DNA of 64,000 nucleotides from Candidatus Sabulitectum sp. (GTDB lineage: Bacteria > Fermentibacterota > Fermentibacteria > Fermentibacterales > JCC-6). Of the stretch, positions 42,172 through 50,798 are shown one piece after another. Position 1 is the first letter of the stretch, and each line of letters starts with the position of its first letter. The position numbers and the translations under genes were made by a program. The notes below the pieces were generated by a model. That model saw nothing but the letters and a program-made list of their open reading frames with translations. It searched no databases and was not told where the DNA came from. Location of the stretch: the NCBI GenBank assembly GCA_021107435.1, contig JAIOSV010000090.1, positions 1-64,000 of the forward strand. The letters are read 5' to 3'.

Positions 42172-42328
42172 TTCGGACCTCCTTTCTGATTGTTCTTTAT
42201 GTAAAACTATTCAACGAACATATCAATACACAACCATACTATCGGTTGTGATGTCTATCGGTGTCAACTCTCCAAAAAGAGGCTATATTCCACCCCTGAA
42301 CCCTGAACTCTCAAACAAGGAGAAAATC

Positions 42329-42811
42329 GTGAGAAAATATTTGTACATCATATCCGCTGTGCTTCTGGTGCTTGCATGCGGTCAGGAAGAACCTGCAGAC
42401 GATGCAGTAACTGGAGATACTGAAGCAGAGACACTGGATTCCACAATTGCAGAAACAGTGGAGGATATTCAAGTGGAAGACGCGCCCCCGATCACCGTTG
42501 CCGCCAGGCACATACTCATCTGCTACGACGGTTGTGCAGTAGACGGACCTTTCAACCGTACAGAGGATGAGGCTTTTGCTCTTATTGAAGACATAAACGG
42601 CAGAATCCAGTCAGAAGAGCTTACCTTTACACAGGCAGCAGTTGATTACTCCGACTGTCCCTCAAGCGCCGATGGCGGACTGCTGGGCGAATTTGGGCGT
42701 GGAGCTATGGTTCCAGCTTTTGAGGATGCCGCGTTCAGCCTGACCGTTGGTGGAATGTCCGGAATCGTTGAAACCCAGTTCGGTTATCATCTGATCTACA
42801 GAGAGATTTAA
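42329..42811 (+). CDS. Parvulin-type peptidyl-prolyl isomerase lipoprotein
   Basis: A 160-residue lipoprotein. The GTG at 42329 has AAGGAG seven bases upstream and gives a type II signal peptide with lipobox LACG. After an acidic linker, a single parvulin (rotamase) domain runs from about residue 55: AARHILICYDG, DYSDCPSSADGGLLGEFGRGAMVPAFEDAAF and ETQFGYHLIYREI. It should assist folding of envelope proteins in the periplasm. The rluD-like gene starts six bases after the stop. Confidence 0.9.
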   Translation: MRKYLYIISAVLLVLACGQEEPADDAVTGDTEAETLDSTIAETVEDIQVEDAPPITVAARHILICYDGCAVDGPFNRTEDEAFALIEDINGRIQSEELTFTQAAVDYSDCPSSADGGLLGEFGRGAMVPAFEDAAFSLTVGGMSGIVETQFGYHLIYREI

Positions 42812-42816
42812 AGTAT

Positions 42817-43806
42817 TTGAGTATTCCTGAATTCAGAGTGGAAGAGGATGACTCCGGTCTCAGGCTGGACAGTTTTCTTGCGCTTCAGGACGATCTTGGT
42901 CTGAGCAGAAGCTACATAAGCACACTGATCAGGAACGGGCATGTGAGGGTTGACGGCAAGGCACCTGTCAAGCCGTCAATCCATTTGCACAACGATCAGA
43001 TTGTTACCGTGAATGTTCCTGATCCTGAGCCCATTGACCTCATGCCCGAGAATATTCCGATTGACATTGTCTATGAAGATGCCCATCTGATTGTTGTCGA
43101 TAAACATGCAGGGCTTGTGGTTCATCCCACACCCAGTACGCGCAGTGGAACACTGGTTAATACACTGCTCTATCACTGCCGGGATACACTTTCCGGTATA
43201 TCGGGTGATTTGAGACCGGGTATTGTTCACCGTCTCGACAAGGACACCACCGGTCTGATGATGGTGGCTAAAGACGATGAAACCCACAGACATCTTTCTG
43301 CTCAGCTGGCATCCAGAACAGTAAAAAGAAGGTACGTAGCTCTGTGCTGGGGTTTTCCATCCCCCTCTCACGGAAGAATAGATGCCCCCATAGGCAGAGA
43401 TCCTTACAACAGGCAGAAGATGACAGTGATTGAAAGTGGCAGGAGGGCAGCTACGAATTACAAGATAATTAAAAAGTATTCTATTGCCAGCCTGATTGAA
43501 TGCAGACTCGAGACAGGCAGAACCCACCAGATAAGAGTACACATGTCTGTTATGAAGAAGTGTCCCATTATCTCCGACATCAAGTATGGAGGCATGGCCC
43601 CCAGAGGAGTTCCTTCCACAAGAGTAAACAGAGAGTTGATAGCGGATGCGATCAGACTTGCCGGCCATCACATGCTTCACGCCGAAACACTTGGTTTTAT
43701 TCATCCAATCACCAATGAAGAGCTTGAGTTTAATTCCGCCCCTCCCATAGAATTCCGTCTGGTCCAGAAGAAACTCGACTCTGCTTCTGCCGGTAATGAC
43801 TGCTGA
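42817..43806 (+). CDS. rluD: RluD-like 23S rRNA pseudouridine synthase
   Basis: A 329-residue RluA-family synthase. An N-terminal S4 RNA-binding domain (LDSFLALQDDLGLSRSYISTLIRNGHVRVDG) precedes the catalytic domain. HRLDKDTTGLMMVAKDD holds the catalytic Asp; VVDKHAGLVVHP and ECRLETGRTHQIRVHM are also present. The family modifies uridines of helix 69 in 23S rRNA. The TTG start follows the isomerase stop with little ribosome binding site. The gene overlaps the next by 11 bases. Confidence 0.93.
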   Translation: MSIPEFRVEEDDSGLRLDSFLALQDDLGLSRSYISTLIRNGHVRVDGKAPVKPSIHLHNDQIVTVNVPDPEPIDLMPENIPIDIVYEDAHLIVVDKHAGLVVHPTPSTRSGTLVNTLLYHCRDTLSGISGDLRPGIVHRLDKDTTGLMMVAKDDETHRHLSAQLASRTVKRRYVALCWGFPSPSHGRIDAPIGRDPYNRQKMTVIESGRRAATNYKIIKKYSIASLIECRLETGRTHQIRVHMSVMKKCPIISDIKYGGMAPRGVPSTRVNRELIADAIRLAGHHMLHAETLGFIHPITNEELEFNSAPPIEFRLVQKKLDSASAGNDC

Positions 43807-44371
43807 ATACCTGGTTTTCGCAACTTTACTGACGGTTCCTCTTTCAGCAATGATATGCACCAGTAACTTTCTCTACTTTTTTATTCTTTTTCCTGCTGCT
43901 GCTGTTTTCAGTGGAAGGTGGAAGTACTGCGGAAGGCTTTTCTTCCTTTCGTTTCCTCCAGTTGTTTTGCTCGTATGGGCTTGTCTTGCAGGTAATGATC
44001 AAAGCGCCTTGAGATCGCTCAGGTGGATTTGCGCTCTGGCTTCCGGTACCTATTTTGCGTCAGAGCTTGGAACTGCTGGTACGGCAGGAGTTCTCAGATC
44101 AATGAGAATGTTTCCTTCAGCCGGAAAACTTTCAGAACTAATGCTTCTGGCGGGGAGTACCGCTTCAAATGTCAGACGATGCTGGATGGAGAACGCGGAA
44201 CTGCCGCTTTTCCCCAGAATCATTCAGAGTGCAGGAGATTCTGTATCAGGAGCCAGTCTCAATCTTCCTGAACAGCAACCGCCTGGTGTATTTCCTCTTT
44301 CAATAGCTGTAGTATCCTGGCTATTTGTGCTGGTTTCTGTTTCCGGGATTGCGGATGGAGTGGTGGAATGA
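43796..44371 (+). CDS. Hypothetical membrane protein, possibly EcfT/CbiQ-like
   Basis: A 191-residue protein with four or five hydrophobic helices. A stretch after the third helix (LRWICALASGTYFASELGTAG, then GVLRSMRMFPSAGKLSELMLLAGSTASNVRRCW) recalls the coupling region of ECF-transporter T components (CbiQ family), where an Ala-Arg motif follows such helices. No energy-coupling ATPase or substrate subunit is near, so the assignment is tentative. It overlaps both rluD and truA. Confidence 0.4.
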   Translation: MTAEYLVFATLLTVPLSAMICTSNFLYFFILFPAAAVFSGRWKYCGRLFFLSFPPVVLLVWACLAGNDQSALRSLRWICALASGTYFASELGTAGTAGVLRSMRMFPSAGKLSELMLLAGSTASNVRRCWMENAELPLFPRIIQSAGDSVSGASLNLPEQQPPGVFPLSIAVVSWLFVLVSVSGIADGVVE

Positions 44372-45105
44372 GGTTACTTGCACGTTTTGAGTTTGATGGA
44401 ACTGCATACTCCGGCTGGCAGATACAACCAAGGGATATCACTGTGCAGAGAGAGATTGAGAAAGCCCTGGATAAATTGTGCGGCAGACATATTCCAGTCA
44501 CAGGCGCTGGCAGAACAGATGCCGGCGTGCATGCTGCCTGTATGCCGGTTCACTTCGATATCAACCCCGGTGAATCCGGTCGGATAGAAAGAGGGCTTAA
44601 CACAATACTTCCACGGGATATTTCCTGCCTGTCAGTCAACCGGGTGACCGACGATTTCCATGCCAGATTTCATGCGATTTCAAGGAGTTATGAGTACAGA
44701 ATTGGAAAAGGTCAGCATCCTCTCAGGAGCCGGTATGAATACCAGCCTGGCAAGTGCGACCTTGACACTGATTTTATGAAAAGGGCTGCTGAACTGTCAC
44801 CGGGTCATTCAAACTGGCGGGGTTTCGCGCGGGAAGGGGGAGGAAACTCCACCTGGGATATGCATGTCTTTTCAACATCTGTTGTGGAAAATGACAGGGG
44901 CTGGACACTGACCATTACTGCAAACAGGTTCCTGAGAGGTGCGGTGAGAATCTGGTCCGGTACGATTTTCAGAATTGGTACCGGAAGAATACCCCCGGAA
45001 ACCGTGAGAACTATACTTGATACTACTGATAAAAGACTGGCCGGTCCCTCGTTGCCAGCCTGCGGACTGACACTTGCGGAGGTGATGTACCCTCATGAAA
45101 TTTAA
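44368..45105 (+). CDS. truA: tRNA pseudouridine synthase A
   Basis: A 245-residue TruA, which makes pseudouridine at positions 38-40 of the tRNA anticodon stem. Motifs: FEFDGTAYSGWQIQP, the catalytic Asp in AGRTDAGVHA, FHARFHAISRSYEYRI and FLRGAVRIWSGT. Length and motifs are normal. It starts in the ATGA overlap with the preceding gene and overlaps the next by 11 bases. Confidence 0.95.
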   Translation: MRLLARFEFDGTAYSGWQIQPRDITVQREIEKALDKLCGRHIPVTGAGRTDAGVHAACMPVHFDINPGESGRIERGLNTILPRDISCLSVNRVTDDFHARFHAISRSYEYRIGKGQHPLRSRYEYQPGKCDLDTDFMKRAAELSPGHSNWRGFAREGGGNSTWDMHVFSTSVVENDRGWTLTITANRFLRGAVRIWSGTIFRIGTGRIPPETVRTILDTTDKRLAGPSLPACGLTLAEVMYPHEI

Positions 45106-46021
45106 TAGAGAAGATCTGAAATTGAAAAGTCTTTCCGGCAGAACATCCAAAATTACAAGTGATCTGCTTGCAGGAGAATGGCAGGCAGATACGCCGGTAA
45201 GCGAATTTGTTTGCTCTTTGCCTGATATACTTGCGGTGAGGGAAATGAGAAAGCTGGCCCGAGCGCTGGTAGAGGCAAGAGAGACTGGTGGAGCTCGTCT
45301 GCTGATGTATGGTGGACATGTAATCAAGTGTGGTCTTGGCCCCCTCATCGTCCGATGGCTTGAAGACGGTGTTTTCACCGCACTGGCTACTAACGGCGCC
45401 GGATCAATCCATGATCTGGAAATGGCTCTGTACGGAGCCACTTCTGAAGATGTTCAAGCAGGCATTAAAGACGGTTCTTTCGGCATGTGGGAGGAAACTG
45501 CGAAACACTACGGTAAAGCCCTTGATCGTCGGCAGGGCATAGGGTACGGTATTGGTCTGGAGATAATAGAGAATGGCGGAAACACCAGGATCAGTCCTAT
45601 GGCAGCAGCAGTTGAGAAGGGCTGTACCGTTACAGTTCATCCAAGTTTGGGGTCTGATATAGTTCATCCGGCACACCATGTTGACTGGCAATCACTTGGT
45701 CGGGAGGCCGAAAAGGATTTTGTTCTGTTTGCTGAAGTTGTTGGCAGTCTGGCGAATGGTGTTGTTCTTAATGCCGGTAGCGCCGTTGTTATGCCTGAGG
45801 TTTTCCTGAAGGCTCTTTCTTCAGTAAGAAATCTGGGTTTTCCCGTGGAGAATATTACCACAGCTGATTTTGATATGATCAAACAGTACAGATCCACTTT
45901 CAATGTTGTAAGGCGTCCTGTGGATGCTCTGGGCGGTCAGACCGTGGAGATTACAGGTCATCACGAGCTCATGATGCCCCTGCTTGATGTATTCATCAGG
46001 GCAGAGGAGGGGGAGAAATGA
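45095..46021 (+). CDS. Deoxyhypusine synthase-like protein
   Basis: A 308-residue Rossmann-like protein. MYGGHVIKCGLGPLIVRWLEDG and the strong motif TNGAGSIHDLEMALYGATSEDV resemble the NAD-binding core of the deoxyhypusine synthase superfamily; VHPSLGSDIVHPAHHVDW and NAGSAVVMPEVFLKAL are also conserved-looking. Bacteria lack eIF5A, so the true substrate is unknown. The catalytic lysine of deoxyhypusine synthase is not obvious. GGAGGTGA lies upstream of the ATG. It overlaps truA by 11 bases. Confidence 0.65.
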   Translation: MKFNREDLKLKSLSGRTSKITSDLLAGEWQADTPVSEFVCSLPDILAVREMRKLARALVEARETGGARLLMYGGHVIKCGLGPLIVRWLEDGVFTALATNGAGSIHDLEMALYGATSEDVQAGIKDGSFGMWEETAKHYGKALDRRQGIGYGIGLEIIENGGNTRISPMAAAVEKGCTVTVHPSLGSDIVHPAHHVDWQSLGREAEKDFVLFAEVVGSLANGVVLNAGSAVVMPEVFLKALSSVRNLGFPVENITTADFDMIKQYRSTFNVVRRPVDALGGQTVEITGHHELMMPLLDVFIRAEEGEK

Positions 46022-46455
46022 AATACCTTTTTTGGGTGACAGCTTTTATCCTGTTAGCTGCTTGCGGAACCACCACGTCCTTAGACGACAGTGATGATGA
46101 AATCATCGATCCTTACGCCGACCCTCCCGGCTACTCCGGTGATCCTTTTGCCGGATTCGGCCCTGTGTCTTCAATAAGGTTTCCTGCCGAAGGATCTATC
46201 GGTACAGAAATAGAAGAACCTGCTGTTTTGGATGGGCCGTGGTGTGTTCAGGTGGCTGCTTGCGGTTCAATGGATGCCGCGCTTACCCTTCGTGACACTG
46301 TAGCCGCTCAGACTGATCTGCCGGTTTTTGTAGACCACATTGGCAGTTACTACAAGGTCAGGGTTGGTTCTTTTGCAACGTCATCTGATAGTGATGGATT
46401 AAGAGTTCAACTCAGATCAAGCGGGTATCCTGATGCCTGGAGTGTTCAGAGGTAA
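46018..46455 (+). CDS. SPOR-domain lipoprotein
   Basis: A 145-residue lipoprotein. The signal peptide ends in the lipobox LAACG. An acidic, Pro-rich linker (residues 22-70) leads to a C-terminal SPOR domain (WCVQVAACGSMDAALTLRDTV, then YYKVRVGSFATSSDSDGLRVQL), which binds denuded peptidoglycan at division sites. It starts in an ATGA overlap with the preceding gene and converges on the broken TPR gene. Confidence 0.9.
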   Translation: MKYLFWVTAFILLAACGTTTSLDDSDDEIIDPYADPPGYSGDPFAGFGPVSSIRFPAEGSIGTEIEEPAVLDGPWCVQVAACGSMDAALTLRDTVAAQTDLPVFVDHIGSYYKVRVGSFATSSDSDGLRVQLRSSGYPDAWSVQR

Positions 46456-46456
46456 A

Positions 46457-47179
46457 CTATGCCCCCAGAGTCTCTCTGATCCTGATTTCCATTTCCGGTT
46501 CAGGAACCAGATAGTTCAGCAGCAGATTTATGTTGTCTAAAACATATTCGGACACTTCGCTGCTTTGGGACAGTGCTGTTTTATACCATGATTCCGCTGC
46601 TTCCAGTCTGCCTCTCAGCAGGTTAACTTCCGCGATAGTTACAGCATAGCTCTCATGCTGCAAAGAATCGTTCTCGATTATCAGCTGTCTGCAATGGCGT
46701 GCTGTATCGTCAGCTCTTTTGTATGCTTCTTTCTCTTTTCCACTCAAGAGAAGCAGAGTCGCAGAGTTGATTCCAGCTTCGATAGAGCCTGTTAGAAGAT
46801 GACACCGGGAGAAAAGTTGAATTGCTTCTTCGAGTAGAGAGTAATCCTTGCAACTGGAAGCCATCCACATTTTTTTTCTCAAATGAGCTTTGTTGAGGAG
46901 TAGACTTTTGTCCCATGGCTTAGCTACTATTAACTTGTCAAGAATACTCTCAGCTTTTCCCCATTGCTCAAGAGAAGCAAAAGCAGCGACCCTTATCAGT
47001 AGTCTTTCTACGGCTTCACTTTTAATAATCAGCCCCTTAACAGTATTAATGGAATCAGGCTATGACAGCGATTCCAGTTTTGATAAATAATAGTTTTGCT
47101 CTGAATTTACAAGAGTGGAATTGTGAGTAGAGGCGAATATAAAATGCAGATACAGAGAAATAGATCCCGGTGGTGAGTT
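46457..47179 (-). pseudogene. Broken TPR-like protein gene with in-frame stop
   Basis: The minus-strand frame can be read from 47179 to the stop at 46457 with one TAG at 47060-47062. Upstream of the TAG it reads NSPPGSISLYLHF, then NYYLSKLESLS. Downstream it reads AVERLLIRVAAFASLEQWGKAESIL and, further on, AESWYKTALSQS, which are TPR-like helix pairs. No start codon with a ribosome binding site exists after the TAG except a TTG at 46882 that would cut a repeat. The 5' end is lost against tRNA-Gly. A shorter translated product cannot be excluded. Confidence 0.55.
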
Positions 47180-47192
47180 TCATGAATTGCCC

Positions 47193-47223
47193 TTGACACT
47201 TTCTATTGGATCAAGCATATACG
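47193..47223 (+). promoter_or_regulatory. Promoter of tRNA-Gly
   Basis: A consensus -35 TTGACA (47193-47198) is followed 17-19 bases later by CATATA/TATACG (47216-47223), 18 bases before the tRNA. Confidence 0.5.
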
Positions 47224-47241
47224 GCGCACGCAATAAACGGA

Positions 47242-47350
<109 letters not shown>

Positions 47351-47401
47351 GGGACCAGTGCTGTCGCCCTGCTTCCCGCCCTCGTGTTCCATCAATACAG
47401 A

Positions 47402-47418
47402 CAATATAAAAATGGAGC
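47402..47418. repeat. Third copy of the tRNA-Gly 3' flank, inverted
   Basis: These 17 bases are the exact reverse complement of 47312-47328, the end of tRNA-Gly and its flank. Confidence 0.75.
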
Positions 47419-47618
47419 AGTGTCAGCCAGGTACTGAAGGAGACGCAGTAAACTGCGCGTTCTGGTCCAACAACTCCCCGCTTCTTTTCATTCATATTTA
47501 TAGATAATCATTGAATTCTATGGAACACACCGCATTCCGGGGGTGTATAGTTCAGTGAGGTTAATCCTTTATGATACAGTGGACTGTTGTTGAACCGGTT
47601 CTTGTATGAAGGAGTGTT

Positions 47619-48257
47619 ATGATTCTTCTTTTATTACTTACGGCAGGCTTGATGATTGACGGACTTCCAGGCGGAGAACTTCTCTGGAGAGAGGTTGGTT
47701 CCATGGAATATGAGATCGCCGTATCGTACAATGATGGAGACTATGTATCTCTCTGGGTTCTTTACCCGCTTAATTTTAATCCGGTGAAAACCATCTGTTA
47801 CTACATCCCTGAAGACTCTACAATCAAGGTAGTTTCCCAGCAGCCTTTCTCTGCTGAATGTACCCGTGCCTGGTTCCTTGTTGACGGTGAGGGTGGCATC
47901 ATGCTCTCGGAAGAAGGCGGCGGCGGGTACTATCGTGAGGCCTTTGCGGAGATAGAGCGCCTCTTCCTGGAAAATGACTACGCCGGTGCATTTTCTGCGG
48001 CTAATGAAGTTATGTATCCGGGAGCAATGCCTGATGCTGAGGAGTTGTGCATTTTGTTTGTTGTTAAGGCTGCAGATATTGGAACTCTTGAGGTTTTTGA
48101 GATGGCGGATGATATTTCATTCCAGTATCTTGGTGTAAGGGCGTATCAGATTCAGAGTGATGAGCCTGAATATTTTACCGCTCTGAAAGTTTACAGTAAA
48201 CTTGCTGATCCGGAAACGGCTCAACAGGTTCTGGAAAGGCTGGGGAATCATGAATAA
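47619..48257 (+). CDS. Exported hypothetical protein
   Basis: A 212-residue protein with an N-terminal hydrophobic leader (MILLLLLTAGLMIDGLPGG), followed by a strand-rich first half and a helical second half (EIERLFLENDYAGAFSAANEVMY and LKVYSKLADPETAQQVLERL) that may form TPR-like helices. I recognise no family. AAGGAG lies seven bases before the ATG. Its end overlaps the next lipoprotein gene by eight bases. Confidence 0.6.
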   Translation: MILLLLLTAGLMIDGLPGGELLWREVGSMEYEIAVSYNDGDYVSLWVLYPLNFNPVKTICYYIPEDSTIKVVSQQPFSAECTRAWFLVDGEGGIMLSEEGGGGYYREAFAEIERLFLENDYAGAFSAANEVMYPGAMPDAEELCILFVVKAADIGTLEVFEMADDISFQYLGVRAYQIQSDEPEYFTALKVYSKLADPETAQQVLERLGNHE

Positions 48258-48888
48258 CAAGTTACTTATTGCTCCTGTGGTATTTTTACTGGTTACAGGA
48301 TGCGGTGTTACCGATGTCCTTAACTTTGCCAATGCGAATTTCAGGGTTGAAAATACAACCGAGTTTACCATTTGCGGTATCGACATCTCGGATCTTGGCA
48401 GTTTGACAATTCCTCAGGCGCTTACCATTGGCGAATACTGGCTTCAAGGTGAATGTCCCATGAATTTTAATCTTGGTCTGGGTATTAAGAATCCGAATGT
48501 CGGTACTTCCGGTTTGCCAAAGATTGCCATTACTCTCACATCTCTCGATTATGATGTTTTCATGGATACCATTGAGGGCGTTGAAGAAGATACTGTTCAG
48601 GTGGCAGAAGGCTTGTTTACAGGTGAGTTCGGTATCGGGGACGATGGAGAAATCGCGGTACTTGACCTTGGTATTGACTTCGACGGTTTTCAGATCTTTG
48701 GGATTCTCGGAGTTGATGGTCTTATTGATCTTGTCCTTGCTGTGGGTGGGATAGACGGCGATATAAGAGATGAGAATCATCTTGGAAGACTTCAGATGTT
48801 CATGATTCCAACAATAGATACTCCACTTGGTGATATGACCTGGGAAGAAGGCTTCTGGGTGGGGCTGGACTGGACTGACGGATCATAG
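48250..48888 (+). CDS. LEA14/WHy-like lipoprotein
   Basis: A 212-residue lipoprotein with lipobox VTGCG. The segment MNFNLGLGIKNPNVGTSGLPKIAITLTSLDYDVFMD resembles the N-terminal strands of LEA14/WHy domains, where xNPN follows the first strand. Such domains occur in envelope lipoproteins of unknown role. The ATG at 48250 is inside the end of the preceding gene. Confidence 0.55.
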   Translation: MNNKLLIAPVVFLLVTGCGVTDVLNFANANFRVENTTEFTICGIDISDLGSLTIPQALTIGEYWLQGECPMNFNLGLGIKNPNVGTSGLPKIAITLTSLDYDVFMDTIEGVEEDTVQVAEGLFTGEFGIGDDGEIAVLDLGIDFDGFQIFGILGVDGLIDLVLAVGGIDGDIRDENHLGRLQMFMIPTIDTPLGDMTWEEGFWVGLDWTDGS

Positions 48889-48893
48889 GCATC

Positions 48894-48922
48894 TTGATTT
48901 AAAATCTGATATTTTATATGAT
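48894..48922 (+). promoter_or_regulatory. Promoter of tRNA-Cys
   Basis: TTGATT (48894-48899) and TATGAT (48917-48922) are spaced by exactly 17 bases and end 25 bases before the tRNA. Confidence 0.6.
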
Positions 48923-48947
48923 TGCGTCTCTATGGGCAAAAAAGAAA

Positions 48948-49022
48948 GGCGACGTGGCCAAGTGGTAAGGCAGTGGACTGCAAATCCACCATTCACCAGT
49001 TCGACTCTGGTCGTCGCCTCCA
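48948..49022 (+). tRNA. tRNA-Cys (GCA)
   Basis: A complete 75-base cloverleaf. Acceptor GGCGACG pairs with CGTCGCC, with discriminator T and an encoded CCA. The anticodon stem GTGGA/TCCAC encloses CTGCAAA, giving anticodon GCA. The T arm contains GTTCGACTC. Confidence 0.96.
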
Positions 49023-49131
49023 TTCCTCTGCGAATCACTCTTATTGTTGTGGCACTTCTTTTGGTTGTTGCCGGATATGTGTTCGGTGATTCTGCTGCAA
49101 TACTCTCTAAAGCAACGAATATCTGTCTGGA

Positions 49132-50007
49132 ATGCATAGGGATAGGCTGACACGGCACTCCGTGTTGAGGAAAACCGTACAGCTGGTTACACTGCTGGCC
49201 ACCAATCTGCACCTTTCCGGCTGGGTGGATGGCTCTATTTACACTGGAGCATCCAAAGCAGCAATGATTCCGGGGCTTCACTGCTACAGTTGTCCCTCCA
49301 GCATTCTCGCGTGCCCTGCTGGCACTCTTCAGTCCATTCTGGCAACACCGGGATTCTGGGGTCTGCTGGCAACAGGAAGACCTGATGCACTGATAGTGCT
49401 GGGCGTTGTCGGGTTTATTGCTCTGGTGGGCCTGCTTGCCGGAAGATTTGCCTGCGGATGGTTCTGCCCGTTCGGTCTTCTGCAGGAGCTTCTGTATAAG
49501 ATTCCTTTTCCCAGGATGTCATTTCAGGAGTCTCTGCGGCCCGCGAAGTACGCAATGCTTTTCCTTCTTGTTTTTGCCCTGCCTGCTTTTCTAAGACAAG
49601 TTCCCGGAGGAGCTGGTGATCCCTGGTTCTGCAAGGTTGTATGCCCCGCAGGAACAGTCCTGGCAGGATGGCCGCTGGTTTCTGTTTCAAATGGAGCATA
49701 TCAGCTGGGGTTCCTCTTCTGGTGGAAATCAGCTGTTGCCGTTCTTGTGCTGTTGTGGGCAATGGCTGTTGAACGACCTTTTTGTCGGACATTGTGTCCT
49801 CTGGGGGCAGCATGGGGGCTGCTGGGAAAAGTATCTGTGTTTCGGATGCATGTATCAGATGCCTGTATCAACTGCGGTAAATGCGGTACAGTGTGTCCCA
49901 TGGGAATTGAAATCTATAAAACGCCATCAAGTGCTGAATGCATCCGCTGCGGACAATGCGAAAAAATATGCCCTGTTGACGCGATTTCCCACAGGATAAA
50001 GGGTTAG
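49132..50007 (+). CDS. NapH/YccM-like 4Fe-4S membrane protein
   Basis: A 291-residue polytopic protein with about five helices. Cysteine motifs on membrane loops include CYSCPSSILACPAG, the pattern CGWFCPFG (NapH/NosR type), FCKVVCPAG and CRTLCPLG. The C terminus is a ferredoxin-like pair of clusters: CINCGKCGTVCP and CIRCGQCEKICP. It should pass electrons across or along the membrane. The TlpA-like gene follows after two bases, suggesting a redox pathway for thiols or respiratory proteins. Confidence 0.85.
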   Translation: MHRDRLTRHSVLRKTVQLVTLLATNLHLSGWVDGSIYTGASKAAMIPGLHCYSCPSSILACPAGTLQSILATPGFWGLLATGRPDALIVLGVVGFIALVGLLAGRFACGWFCPFGLLQELLYKIPFPRMSFQESLRPAKYAMLFLLVFALPAFLRQVPGGAGDPWFCKVVCPAGTVLAGWPLVSVSNGAYQLGFLFWWKSAVAVLVLLWAMAVERPFCRTLCPLGAAWGLLGKVSVFRMHVSDACINCGKCGTVCPMGIEIYKTPSSAECIRCGQCEKICPVDAISHRIKG

Positions 50008-50009
50008 TT

Positions 50010-50798
50010 TTGAAAAAGCACCTGTGGATACCTCTTGTCGTGGTTATGATGATACCTGTCTTTGTTGTTTCGCTTTTTCACCATTCACTCGCTGGATCGT
50101 CCGTAAACGGGGCTCTTGTAACTGGAATTCAGTCACTGGACAGTATACTTGTTTCAGCTGTGGGGAGGCCTGTACTGATTAACTTCTGGGCTACATGGTG
50201 CGGTCCCTGTGTGCGGGAGCTGCCTTTGCTTGAAGAACTTGCTCTGGAACTCGGGGAAGATGCCGTGTTTATTGCTGTGGATCTGGGTGATCCGGAGCTG
50301 TCAACGGTGGAGATGTTTCGCGAGAACAACCCTGTGGGAATTACTGTAGTGTGGCTTTCTTCTGAAGAAGCACGTCTGGTATCTGAGCGCTATGAACTGG
50401 CGGATGCGCTCCCTATGACTGTGATTCTCAACGGGCTGGGAGAAGAAACCGCACGGGCAGTTGGTGCCCGGAGCTTTGAATGGTTCGCTTCTGCCATGGA
50501 CGGCGCTTCCGGCGCTGATGCTGAGGTAACTGATGAGGAAACGGATATTCACATATATGTAGTCGGTGCTGCAGATGACGAGGTTGTAGCCTCTCTTATC
50601 ATTGAAGCAGCTGCAATAGCCGGGGATGATGGTTTTGATGTTCTTGATCCGACTGTGCCCCTGGACTCTGTTGCTATGGCAGAGGCCTATCTCCCGGACT
50701 CCGGGTGGCCTTACGCTCAGCTTTGCGTAGGTGGCGCCTGTAATCGGCCTGTCAGCACTCCTGAAGAACTACGTGCTGCATTTGAGAGTATGAGATAG
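50010..50798 (+). CDS. Membrane-anchored TlpA-like thioredoxin protein
   Basis: A 262-residue protein. One N-terminal helix (residues 5-24) anchors it outside the membrane. The thioredoxin domain follows, with active site WATWCGPCVRELP (CGPC) and a cis-Pro region ALPMTV. An extra C-terminal region of about 85 residues (IHIYVVGAADDEVVASLII, then LCVGGACNRPVSTPEEL) has a second thioredoxin-like strand order and a Cys pair, perhaps a second degenerate domain. The start is TTG. It is coupled to the iron-sulfur protein. Confidence 0.85.
   Translation: MKKHLWIPLVVVMMIPVFVVSLFHHSLAGSSVNGALVTGIQSLDSILVSAVGRPVLINFWATWCGPCVRELPLLEELALELGEDAVFIAVDLGDPELSTVEMFRENNPVGITVVWLSSEEARLVSERYELADALPMTVILNGLGEETARAVGARSFEWFASAMDGASGADAEVTDEETDIHIYVVGAADDEVVASLIIEAAAIAGDDGFDVLDPTVPLDSVAMAEAYLPDSGWPYAQLCVGGACNRPVSTPEELRAAFESMR

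Noticed and set aside
42230-42249. ACAACC/GGTTGT inverted repeat between the aminotransferase and parvulin genes
   Set aside because: Six-base arms with an eight-base spacer are expected by chance in a window of this size.
42976-43860. A 294-codon minus-strand frame opposite rluD
   Set aside because: It is antisense to an intact pseudouridine synthase and shows no family motif.
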